From Buddleja alternifolia (Eukaryota > Streptophyta > Magnoliopsida > Lamiales > Scrophulariaceae), in NCBI GenBank assembly GCA_019426215.1, contig CM033391.1:12202708-12266707 (forward strand): DNA of 64,000 bases, read 5' to 3'. The translations under genes were made by a program, and so were the position numbers. Each line of letters opens with the position of its first letter. The stretch's first letter is position 1. Below the pieces are notes generated by a model, which saw only the letters and a list, made by a program, of their open reading frames with translations, searched no databases and was not told the DNA's origin. Below, piece after piece: positions 1 to 10,589 of the stretch.

Positions 1-74
1 TTTGGTTCGAGCCATCCGTTGAAGAAAGAAAATGCAAGCAGAAAAAGGAATAAACGTCGATGGATCTATATAAA

Positions 75-236
75 TTCTTTTAACCTCTTACTGAGACATC
101 CAAACTTGCAATCTCCAATTTTAGCAGCATATTGAGCAAGTGAGAGAATCTCTCTAATATCAAGTATATGCTGAAGGTAACCATGAAATTTCATTTTATC
201 ATTATGAAATGAAAATACTCTTGTAAACAACTAAGG
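75..236 (-). CDS. C-terminal exon of an unidentified gene
   Basis: On the minus strand an open stretch of about 52 codons follows a plausible 3' splice site (CCTTAG at about 237-242) and ends at a TAG near 75. The translation has ordinary globular composition with short helical-looking segments and ends in KRLKEFI. I do not recognise the family. A CACTA element starts at 250, a few bases upstream of the splice site, so any upstream exon would lie beyond 1720. A candidate short exon ending in a GT donor is visible at about 1970-2010 (minus), in compatible phase, but its own acceptor is unclear. Could be a live last exon with a transposon-loaded intron, or a relic. Confidence 0.3.
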
Positions 237-479
237 TTATAATTTATATCACTACCACAAAAAAGTCCTATTACAGCGCACCTATGACAGCGGTTTTGAA
301 AACTGCTGTAATAGGGGGCACTCGGTTCGGACCTATGACAGCGGTTCAAGCCGAACCGCTGTCATAGGTGTCAAAAAAAATTTTAAAAAAAAATTTGAAC
401 TTTTGGCAGCGGTTTGGCCGAACCGTTGCCAAAAGTTCAAATTTTGGGCGGGTTTATTTCAAACCGGCCCCCCCTCTCT

Positions 480-1100
480 CTCACTCTCACTCTCACTCAC
501 TCTCTCTCTCTCTCTCTCAACTCTCTCACCACCGCCGTCGCCGCCGTCCGCCGCCCCTCTCGGTTTCTCTCTCTATTTTTAGATCTACTTCTCTCTCTCT
601 CGGTTTCTCTCTCGATTTCTAGATCTAGTTCTCTCTCTCTCGGTATAGGACTGCCGCCGCCCACCTCCGCCGCCGCCGACGCCGCCCACCTCCGCCGCTG
701 CCGCCTTCTTCCATTTAGTTTTGGTATTTTTTTAGATAAATATAAATATATATATGTATATTTGTGTATGTGTGGGTGTATTTATATTTGTGTATATGTG
801 GGTGTATGTGTATTTGTGTATGTGTGTGTATGTATATTTGTGTATGAATATTTGTGTATGTATATATGTGGATGGGTGTATGTATATTTGTGTATATGTT
901 CATGGGTGTATGCATATATGTGTATATGTTAATGGGTGTATTTGTGTATGTGTGGGTGTGTGTATATTTGTGTATGTATATATGTGGATGGGTGTATGTA
1001 TATTTGTGTATATGTTGATGGGTGTATGTATATTTGTGTATGTGTGGGTGTACGTATATTTGTGTATGTGTGGGTGTACGTATATTTGTGTATTTATGAA
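480..1100. repeat. Simple-sequence core of the CACTA element
   Basis: Positions 480-720 are pyrimidine-rich (CTCTCT and CCGCCGCC runs). Positions 745-1095 are a degenerate minisatellite of GTGTATATTTGTGTATGTG-like units. Long ORFs here on both strands are low-complexity artefacts of the repeat. Confidence 0.8.
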
Positions 1101-1115
1101 AATATTTCTCGGTTG

Positions 1116-1412
1116 AAATTTTGCGGTGTTGGAATGACACGAAATTCACAAGGTCATAGAGAAACGGCATTCTCAACAAAACGCAAGAATTAGTCTTGCG
1201 CTCTCGTGATTTTATCCATCCGAGATCTTTTAAGGCCTCAAATACGCGTTTTATTACAAAAATACGTATCTTTGTAATAAAACGCGTATTTGAGGCCTTA
1301 AACAATCTCAGATGGCTAAAATCACGAGAGCGCAAGAAAAATTCTTGCGTTTTGTTCAGAATGCCATTTCGCTATGACCGTACGAATTTCGTGTCATTCC
1401 GACATGGCAACA
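1116..1412. repeat. Nested foldback (long inverted repeat)
   Basis: Two arms of about 140 nt are near-perfect inverted copies. The outer part reads about TTGCGGTGTTGGAATGACAC, and the centre pairs AATACGCGTTTTATTACAAA with its complement across a very short loop near 1260. It sits inside the CACTA element and may be a nested MITE or an acquired hairpin; no obvious target duplication was found. Confidence 0.75.
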
Positions 1413-1754
1413 TTATAAACGATAAAATAAAATTAAAAAAAAATAAATAAACCACCCTATGACAGCGGTTCAGCCGGAACCGCTGTCATAGGGTCCAATT
1501 TAATTTATTTTTTTTTTGAATAAATGACCCTATGACAGCGGTTCCGCCGAAACCGCTGTCATAGGGTCACCTTACTGCAGCGGTTTCTATAGAACCACTG
1601 TCATAGGGTGACCTATGACAGCGGTTCCGGAACCGCTGTCATATGGTTTTGACCTATGACAGTGGTTCAAAACCGCTGTAATAGGCCCAAAAAAACCGCT
1701 AGGTCATTTCTGTAGTAGTGTATGAAGGTGGTATTCAATGGCAATTTGGTATAT

Positions 1755-1930
1755 TAGTAAGCCTAATTACGTTGATATTGTCGATGCAAATATTTCTGGT
1801 TCAATTCCAAAACAACTAAGCAATCTCAACATTATATTCTCGAATCAATTTTCCTCTCTTAGCAATCATCTAGGAGAACACATATTGGGACTAAGACCGA
1901 AACCCGCAGAATTACATATGACTTAATAGC
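1755..1930 (+). pseudogene. Possible leucine-rich-repeat fragment
   Basis: A 62-codon plus-strand reading contains one LRR-like segment (ISGSIPKQLSNL) resembling extracellular plant LRR kinase repeats, followed by non-repetitive residues and a stop. There is no flanking LRR context, so chance is possible. Confidence 0.15.
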
Positions 1931-2068
1931 ATTGTTCTAATGTAGAAAACTGCGAAAGATATACGCACCTCAAGTGAAGGGCATTTCTTGAGATTATCGA
2001 TATGCGATAGTTTGTGTTAAATCATGATAAGTAATAATTACTTGGCAAATACAATGGAACAATCAGAA

Positions 2069-5000
2069 TCAAGTTAAAGAAAAGTCTGATTTCTGCATTT
2101 CATCATTATAAAGGGGGCAGCAGAGATAAACCCAACTCTCAATTCTAAGATGCAAACAAATACAATATTCAGCAAATAGATTGACATGGTCCTCAATAAG
2201 TCTCTGGAGCATCAGTGGTCGATGTAGAGCATTCATTCTCTGTATTTTCAATAGGATAGGATGTGCATTAGTATTTTCTGAAATGCAATAAATACTTAAG
2301 AATTTTAAATACAATATATTTGCATGAATGTGCATTGTACCTATACTTAGAACTTCAGGATACACCACATTTTTCGTCCAAGTTTCTTCAATGCCTCGAA
2401 TTGCTTGTGGCTTAATTAAAACTTTTGTGTTGGACATTGAAGTTCCTCTAGACAATGCAACATAGAGTTGCCCATGTGAGAACACGGGTTGCGGCAAATA
2501 CACACCAACTATTGGTATTGTTTGTCCTTGTGCTTTATTAATGGTCATCGCAAAGCAGAGGCGGATCGGGAATTGCTTTCTTCTAAATTGAAATGGATAT
2601 CCTTCATTCTCGGCTGGAGATAGAGGTATCCTTGGGATGAAAACGTGCTTTCCTGAATTATGGCTAACTGTGATTTCTGCATGGATTACATTTTCATCAA
2701 AGTTCCTGCAAACCATCCTAGTACCATTACATAAACCATCTGATGGGTCCAAGTTCCTCAATAACATAATTGGACAAATTTTTTTCAAAACCAAACGATG
2801 AGGAGGCATTCCATTTGGTGTTAATGAGTTCAAAAATTCTGTTTGATAATAGTTTTGTGTGTCATCAACTGCTTCATCAAAGCTTGTAAATGTTCTAGGC
2901 ATTCCAGGAAATGATTGGATGATTTTCTCATTTAACTTGTCAACGTTCTCATTCTTTGAAGCAAGTATGGCGCGTTTTGTCAAATAGGTTGAACAATGCG
3001 CATATTCCTGTAGGCTTGGGAAAATAATGTCAATAAGCTTTTGTTCAGATGCATCTTCATCATTTTCATCGTAGTTGATGACCATATCCTCTGGAATTTT
3101 GATATTTCCTTCTTTGTCCGTTGGTTCAGTTCCCCTTCCCACTCTTAGCAAAAAATCACCAAACGAAGGGTCTGCTTTTGCCCTCATATTTTCAGAGAGT
3201 TTCAAACGATGCATTTGTTTAAACCAAATTGATCTTACCAAGCTTGCATCTATAGTTTCTTGAATAGTGGCTCTTGGCACTACTGGTAGTACTTGCATGA
3301 AATCACCTCCAAAAACAATTACTTTCCCACCAAATGGTTCTTTGATGCCTGTGATATCTTGTAAACTTCTCTCGACAGCCTCAATAGCTAAACGTTTTGC
3401 CATTGGTGCCTCATCCCATATAATTAAATTTGCTCGGCGCCATAGCTCTGCAAGTCCTCTTTGCTTTGATAACGTGCAATAACTTTTTTCATGTAGAACG
3501 ATTGGTATTTTGAACCTTGAGTGTGCTGTATGACCACCAGGTAATATAGATGCTGCAACTCCGGATGTCGCTGTTGCGAGTGCAATCATTTGCTTTGGTC
3601 TTACATATGCCAGCAAAGCGCGATACAAATATGTTTTCCCTGTTCCTCCTGGCCCATCAACAAAGAAAATTCCACTTTTTTTTGAGTTCACACAATCCAT
3701 AATTGTTGAGAAGGCCTTTTGTTGGGCTGCATTTAAGTTAAATTGTGCCGTGTAATCCTCATGTGCAATCTGAATAGACAATTCATCACTAATTTCTCTA
3801 GAAAACGATTCACGAGATTCATTTGTGTCAATAATGAGTTGTGGAAGGTCATACAGTTCTATGCTCTTGCCCATACTTTCTAACATCAAATTGATACTTT
3901 GTAATGTTTTTGATACTTGTTCTTCTACAGTAGTACTGTTGTATCTTTTGAAGTCTTCGGACATTGCTTCAAAATATGTTTCCCATAGCTTTCTTACTTC
4001 TGTAGGTTCACAATATACCAAAATAGTTGCAAAGAGTCTTCGTAAAGCATGTGGCATTTGGAAAGTAACAGCTTCATTTAAGCACTCGAAAATGCTATTA
4101 TCTGATTCCAATAAACCTCTCATTTGAGCACCTTCTTTGAAAGTGTTGTATACTTTTCCATTTACTGTTAAAAGATCATCAAATGAAGTTGGTCCCCTCA
4201 CATGGTTTAACAATAATCTCAATAATATCTTTCTCCTTCCACGGGATTGGCTCCATTTACACGACCAATAACTTTTCCCTTTTTCTTTCTCGCCAACACT
4301 TCTTTTATCCCATACATAATGCTCTGGAAACTCACTATATAGGTAACCTCTTGCTTTAACATCTGTTGCACACGTTTGAAAAAACTCGGTTAGCATCGTC
4401 TTAGACACATGATCCCATTGCATAACATTTTGCAAATTCTGGTTCTTCCAAAACGTGACAGATTGTTTATTCGGAAAATGTAGTGGTAAATTGATCACTG
4501 CAGGAGATATTTCATTCAAATCCAATTCATAAATTCTCCACATTGCTTCTTGTGCTGACACCCATCGTGCATCTTGAAATTGTCGGATTTCATCGACAAC
4601 ATTTTCCGCTTCACCGTGAGAAATATAAACTGCAACTTTGTCATGTCCCTTGTATATATACTTGTATAGGTACTTCACAGCTGTTAATCCAGAGCATACT
4701 TCAACATTAATATGACAATCGTACCTTGACAAAAGGTAAACATTATAAGGGACTACCCATTGATTGTTAAGCTTTGAACGTCTCACTTCAACTGTACGAC
4801 CATCATTTCTCCTTCTATAAATTGGATATCCATCTTTTCCTTGTGTACTTCTCTCACAAAATGCACGGGGATAGTGACTTTTGCATTGACCATCAATCAT
4901 ACAAAAATTGTTTTTATTCATGTTTCCACAAGGACCATGCATCATATGTTTCACCACCAAATCATATAGTCGAGGATGTTTTTCTCTGTCAGGGAGTTCA

Positions 5001-6816
5001 GCAGAAACATAGTAGTTAAATTGATCAGGAGTGTTGATTTTGTATGAAGACTTCAATATGATCAACATGTGAACATGTGTCAATCCTCGCTTTTGGAACT
5101 CAATTACGTACACATAGGCAGCCACTTTTCCAAAGATCTCTTTATTAATGACTTGATCTTTCAAGTCTTGTAATTTTGCTCGAAATACCCTTGATGTTAA
5201 ATCTGGTCGATTCTGAGCTTGTTGACCATTTTTGAGATTGTCTTTTATTTCCTTCCACTCGGGGTTACAAGTCATTGTGATGAAAAGATCTGGCTTCCCA
5301 AACTTTCTAACCAGTGCCATTGCATCAAGATATCTACGGCGCATGTCCCTCGGTCCTCCAATAAAAGATGCTGGAAGAACAATTCTTTGCCCAACTTCGC
5401 TACCTCTAGTTTCACCATTAACAACACTGTCTACTATACCTTGGTAAAACTCAGCTCTCATCTCTGCCTGATTCCTTCGAAAATAGTCCAATCTTGTTGT
5501 TTCAAGTTTGATATACATATCCACAACATATTGTTGAAACAACCTCCTAGCAAGTAAAAGAATTGTCTGATCTCTAATTTGCAACTTGTAGCAATAATAT
5601 TCTCGACATGAGACCATCTTGTTACTTTCTCTACTGACACCTAAAAATTATAGATTATACAATATTGGAAGTGTTAGAATTTATGCAAAAAAACAAAAAG
5701 CATCATTGGTCAAACTAATATATATATTGTTTTTGGAATATATTATACCCTCTATGTTTGCATGTATTGTCTTTAAGATGGTTTTTCATAACATATAATG
5801 CTTATTTTTCAGTAGTCATACACATATGAAAACTTATTTGCAAATTTTAAAATAAATTATGAAAGGACATTGTTCATTTATAAGATTCTATTTTTTCCAT
5901 GCACATGGCTATGTAATATAACATGAATTCGTATGATATTTGTATAATCCATTGATACGAAAGAAAAGTTAAAAATACCTTGTTGTTCCCGATTAATGAT
6001 ATTCTGAACTGAAGAGAAACTTGCTTGGGCCGAAGAACTCTCTTGCATTGGTTCATTATTAGCACTGGTATTGTACTTCCGAATATTTTGGTGCCAGCCG
6101 TTCTCTCCATTTGGAAAAAGAAGGGGATACTGTAACGGATCGTAACAACCAAAGTAATGCTTGATTCTGTGGCGTCGACCATCGTGTGCATGTATAATAA
6201 TATCTCTCTCATATGGTATGTTAGGATTATTTCCTTCTACCCATATGGCAGCAACTTCATCAGCCGTTGGTGAGTTATACCGACGTTGGTCTAATCCGGC
6301 ATTTTTACAGATATGCAATTTTATTTCATCAATGGATGAAACATCATTTATCCTCCTCAATAACACTGCATATGGATTTTTTTCCATGATTTTCATCAAC
6401 TTCTTCATTGTATCTTCGTTAAGGTCTGCACCATCCAATATATTCATTCTATTTTGTAGTTCATTGTTGACATCCCAGAAATATAATTGAAAGTGAGACG
6501 GACCATCGTCATTGGGCACCAATCCAGGGAGACCATGGTAAACTTGGCCCACTACTTTGAAGGTATAAATCCCTTGAGTTGAAGATGCGAGGTTCTTATC
6601 TATTTTTGCGCCGAATGAAGTAAAAGAAAATACACTATTGTAAACTCGAATATTCTTTCGAAATTGTGTAGCCTCTGATGACTCCAAATCTGTAAAAAGA
6701 TGGAGTAGTTCTGGTGGAACTTCAGTAGTAGTAAGTTTTATCTTTCCATTGTCACAACAAAAGCACGGTAGTTCATATTGGAATTTCTTAGCATCACAAT
6801 GTTGACAAAAATGCAT
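2069..6816 (-). CDS. Helitron Rep/PIF1-like helicase, two exons
   Basis: Rolling-circle transposase of a Helitron. Exon 1 runs 6816 to about 5979 (GT donor after ...EQQ) and exon 2 from about 5640 to a stop near 2069; the exons join in phase. Exon 1 carries the Helitron N-terminal zinc-ribbon-like region (CQHCDAKKF, then CFCC) and the segment ending around HYFGCYDPLQYPLLFP. Exon 2 carries the conserved VSCREYYCYKLQIR start, the HUH motif (THVHMLI), the tyrosine-containing Rep motif (YLYKYIYKGHD), then a PIF1 helicase with Walker A (GPGGTGKT) and Walker B (IIWDEAP) and the C-terminal QGQT and ALSRG motifs. Family similarity ends near TKNVVYPEVL (about 2345), so the last ~90 codons may be read-through of a further intron or 3' flank. 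No internal stops or frameshifts were noticed. A true N-terminal start may lie upstream; a MITE begins only 40 bp away. Element ends were not found. Confidence 0.85.
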
Positions 6817-6857
6817 TGGTTTGAAAATGCAATAAATAAATGCTCAAGAAAAGTCTA

Positions 6858-7374
6858 GGCCTCTGTGTGTTTATGTTTTCAAATGTACCCATTTTCAATA
6901 CTGGAATCAGGAAACTTCTAAAAGTCCGTGAGTACACAAAACTAGTTTCATTTAAGAATATACTTAATTCTCCAAATTCCTCACATAGAAACTACCATAA
7001 CTCACTATATCAAGCTTTCGCACATTTATCAATCAACAGTATTTCCTGCCAATCATTACTTTTCTATTCAATTCTTCCACGTTTTCTCTATATTACTACT
7101 ACATTTCAATTTCAATGATTTCAAAAGATAGTAATATTAAAATTAACGTGGTCATTTATCTATCTTATTCACAAGCATTTGGTATTCACATAATAGCTCT
7201 GTACAACAAATAACTAACTCAATTATTTAACTCATATTTTACAAATCTCAACCACTATTTAAAAACATAAACAAACACAACACACATCACATCAATTCTC
7301 ACACGAATCCATGTAGTACGCATTCCCCGAGAAATTTTCAGAATTTCATCTCAAAAACATAAACAAACAGAGCC
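6858..7374. mobile_element. Tourist-like (PIF/Harbinger) MITE, copy 1
   Basis: 517-bp AT-rich non-coding element with terminal inverted repeats GGCCTCTGTGTGTTTATG and its complement ending ...CATAAACAAACAGAGCC. It is flanked by CTA on both sides (6855-6857 and 7375-7377). It is the reverse-orientation relative of the element at 41053-41598, sharing for example the block around CACACATCACATCAATTCTC. Confidence 0.8.
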
Positions 7375-7520
7375 CTAACAATCAGATTTCGGAGATGGTT
7401 CCTTGCGCAAAAAGATTAAATTACCAATGTATAGATTTTTATTGATTTTATAAATGTTGAAAAAATACATCCAATGTATTTCCGACTGGGATCTAAAACT
7501 ATAACTACATCTATATAAAA

Positions 7521-9321
7521 CTAGCATAAAATACGTGTGTTGCACGTGGACATCCAATTCTCATAATATCATTTCAAAAGTAAATGTTGGAGTCGATATC
7601 TCTTTTTGAGGAAATAAAATTAAATGATAGAAAGATAAAATTATGATTGGGAGAATTGTGCATTGAACTATGAACATTTGACATCCACACTTCTCATGTT
7701 TGATAGATTGGTACGGACAACTCCTCATTTAACTTTTTAATTGAATTTATATTTAATAAACACTAACTAAGGTTCCTTAAATTTTAAGTGAAAAAGCCTA
7801 AACTACATTATGTAATCTAATGGGAATAAAAAATTCTCAAAATATCACCAAATGTCATTGCAATAATAAAGCTAAAAAACATTTAACAGAAACTTGCAAA
7901 ATTTTAAAAACAATGATATAATTCTAAAACCCATATGCCTAGACTAATCAAAAAATAGTCCCTTGTATTATTTTGAATTCTCTGTGACCGTAACATTATT
8001 TAAAAATTTAGTCTAGCATACTTCAAAAAATACCTTAGAAGAACATGAAAAAGATCCTACTTCTATAGAACACTTACCTTATTTTTTCTCAAATCATAAG
8101 GATTGATGTAGGAACCCCATAGGCCATAAATACGAATTCCTCTCTATTCAGAATTGCTAATGTGAAAAAAAAAAAAGAGAAATCTAAACACCTTTTGTGA
8201 AAATTTCTAATTTAACATAAAATTTAGCATAAAGGCATGTTGTCAACAACATAATTATGTTGATCATGCGTCTCAAAAATCAAGGATCCAAATTTCATGC
8301 ATTACCAATTATTTATTTCCATACAAACCTCTCAATTACGATAAGAATTAACACACATTGTCTGAACAATTCTGTACTTAATAAAAAAAATTCAAATCAA
8401 ACAATTTGAATTCTAGCACAATCTCTGGCGGCTACAATGTAAAAAGATTATCACGATCTTATCAATCATGAAAACAAAGTTTTCCATATGTAATAGTTAC
8501 ACTAAGAAGAGTTTTGGCGCCCTTCAACGATGATCTTCATCACTAAATACATGAAAGGATTCTTATGCAACTCTGAAAGGCATATATCATAAACTATATA
8601 TACACGTTCTTTTTATGTCATCATCATGGACTGACTTTCTCGTTGTTTCCTCTGACCTGTTTGTATCCATGAAGGCTCTTATATTACAACGTATAAACAT
8701 CTAATATTTATTACAACATATAAAAATCTTTCACTTCCTTGAAAAGCTAACGAATAGTAAAGGCAACCCCCCATTTCTTTCCAAATTAATGAATAATAAA
8801 TTTTGCTAAAGAAAAAAAAATTGCACCTTTCAACTTCCCAACAGGTGCAGAATTATTTTGCTAAATGGCCTTTGACATGCTACACCTAATAAAATAAAAT
8901 AAAACAAAACTCTGACTTTTAATTTTCAACTTGTGTACAACTTTTCATAACACATATTTCATAAGAAAGCCCCGTTTTTCAACTTCCTACATGTGAATAT
9001 TTCTTCTACCAATTGGTTCCATGATTTGACTCAATTCAAGAAGATATGATTAGCGGGAAAAGACACTAAGCTTCAAAACACTTATAGGCATATCTCATAT
9101 TTGAAATTTCGGAGATTATCGAAATTGAGAGATTATTATATTTTTTATGCTTAATAATAATAACCATAGATGTTTAAAAGACATAACCATATTTATCATA
9201 CAATAATAGGAACAATTACTCACTTATTAATCAATAGTTAAGTATCGAGGGTAAATGTGTCTTTTTTCAATTGAAAGAAACACTTTAAAGATCCATACTT
9301 TTATAGTAGTATAGGTATAGA
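7521..9321 (-). mobile_element. Non-autonomous Helitron
   Basis: Read on the minus strand, the element begins TCTATACCTATACTACTATA at 9321, directly after an A. It ends at 7521 in CTAG followed by T. The 3' end carries a short hairpin (stem ACGTG/CACGT, plus-strand 7533-7547) 8-10 nt before CTAG. A 5' TC, a 3' hairpin plus CTAG, insertion between A and T, and no target duplication or terminal inverted repeat are the Helitron signature. The 1.8-kb AT-rich interior has no credible gene. Whether the nearby helicase (2069-6816) mobilises this family is unknown. Confidence 0.6.
7533..7547 (-). other. Helitron 3'-terminal hairpin
   Basis: 5-bp stem ACGTG/CACGT with a 5-nt loop, followed on the minus strand by ATTTTATG and the terminal CTAG. 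Confidence 0.55.
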
Positions 9322-9675
9322 TATGTTGGATCTCAATCATGATCTCTTTTTACATTAGTTCATTTTATCAGACTTCACAAGCTCCATCATAAAGCCTTCG
9401 GGACACGTCCATAGTCCATATATAGAAGTTGGTAAACTCCAATTCTATTGGATTGGACTCCAAATTTAATCAGATTAAATCCCCATAGTTTTCACAATGT
9501 TCATTTTACATCAATTTATATTTGGGATACCAATGCTGAAAGACTCTGCTGCAACCTTGAAATTTAATGAGAAAAATGAGAATAAAATCTCATAAATGCA
9601 GTTTGCAATGCATGGTACATTACTCACATTGGTCCGATAACGAGGTTTTAGCAGAGAAAAGGAATTCACAAGTTT
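9322..9675. other. Spacer 3' of the PTI1-like pseudogene
   Basis: AT-rich sequence between the small Helitron and the last kinase exon. Nothing recognisable beyond probable 3'-UTR remnant. Confidence 0.4.
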
Positions 9676-9909
9676 GGTATTTCAGTAGGAGGAACAGATC
9701 GAGCATTCAACAAAGGCTGGAGAGCTTTTACGACAATGCTCATGTTCGGGCGGAAGTCAGCTTTGTACTGCAGACACAGGGCAGCAATTGCAGCCTTTTG
9801 GTTGAAGAAAAATATTCATAATCATGAAGCATTATTAGTCATATTTATGATACTACATATACATGAAAGTATGAAAAGGTCGTTTTAGGCGTTATGTAGA
9901 ACAGCATGC

Positions 9910-10573
9910 TGTTGGGAAAGAGTGCCAAAATAAATGACACCGGCGTAACGCGGAAGCGATATAATTCTTTTACCACTAATTGAATAAAAATGGGACCACA
10001 CCAACGATAGTACGATAGAAAGAAATAGAATAAACGAGACAAGAGTTTTTACGTGGAAAACCCAAATCGGGAAAAAACCACGGGACCGAAGTCAAAAACT
10101 TCCACTATAACAATAATGGGCTTACACAATTTCTCCCTAAACTAATTAGGGGATACACAAAATTTTCAAGAGAATATCCCTTGAATTACAAATACATCAA
10201 GTTTAGAAACTTGGAATTGTAGAAGAAAAATAGAACACTCTCTCAATCTTATTTTTCTTCTCCCAATTTTTCCCTCTTATTTTTTCTCTCTTTCTCTCTA
10301 TTTCTCTCTCTAGCTCTCGTTGACGGTGTGTTTTAGAATGAGAGAAAGGGTTGGTATTTATAGGTAAGTTTGCATGGCAATTGAGTAAATTGTCATGCAA
10401 CTTGTCGTCCAAACCAGGGGGTATGCAAATGGTTTTGCTTTCTTTTAATTCAAAGAAAATGGCTGCCCATTTATTCAACAAAAACAGCCACCCCCTGTTC
10501 TATTTTTCAACAATATACGATATTATATATATATATATACGCATATGGCCACCCACATGGGTGGGACCCAACA
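9910..10573 (-). repeat. 3' LTR of the copia element
   Basis: 664 bp, nearly identical to 14610-15285. Contains a (TA)n tract near 10523-10540 and a CTCTCT-rich stretch around 10270-10320. Confidence 0.95.
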
Positions 10574-10574
10574 A

Positions 10575-10586
10575 TTCTCCCCCTCC
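10575..10586 (-). promoter_or_regulatory. Polypurine tract (copia plus-strand primer)
   Basis: Minus-strand GGAGGGGGAGAA immediately inside the 3' LTR. Confidence 0.8.
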
Positions 10587-10589
10587 AGC

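Larger units (their letters stand above)
250..1720. mobile_element. Non-autonomous CACTA (En/Spm-like) DNA transposon
   Basis: The element starts CACTACCACA and ends with its imperfect complement TGTAGTAGTG. It is flanked on both sides by TAT (247-249 and 1721-1723), the 3-bp target duplication expected of CACTA elements. Both ends carry many direct and inverted copies of the motif CCTATGACAGCGGTT and its complement (about 280-435 and 1455-1690), the usual subterminal transposase-binding arrangement. No transposase ORF is present. The interior holds CT-rich and GTGTATATTTGTGTATG-type simple repeat (480-1100) and a large foldback (1116-1412). Confidence 0.85.

Noticed and set aside
368..1335. 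Several long ORFs on both strands (up to 206 codons)
   Set aside because: They are translations of CT-rich and GTGTATATTTG simple repeat inside the CACTA element, with Ser/Leu-, Tyr/Cys/Val- or Thr/His/Tyr-only composition.
1450..1690. Regular short repeats resembling a CRISPR array
   Set aside because: These are subterminal CCTATGACAGCGGTT motifs in both orientations within a CACTA element of a plant genome; spacing is irregular and there are no spacers or cas genes.
10203..10481. 92-codon ORF repeated at 14904-15182
   Set aside because: It lies within the two copia LTRs and encodes low-complexity Glu/Arg/Lys; an LTR by-product.
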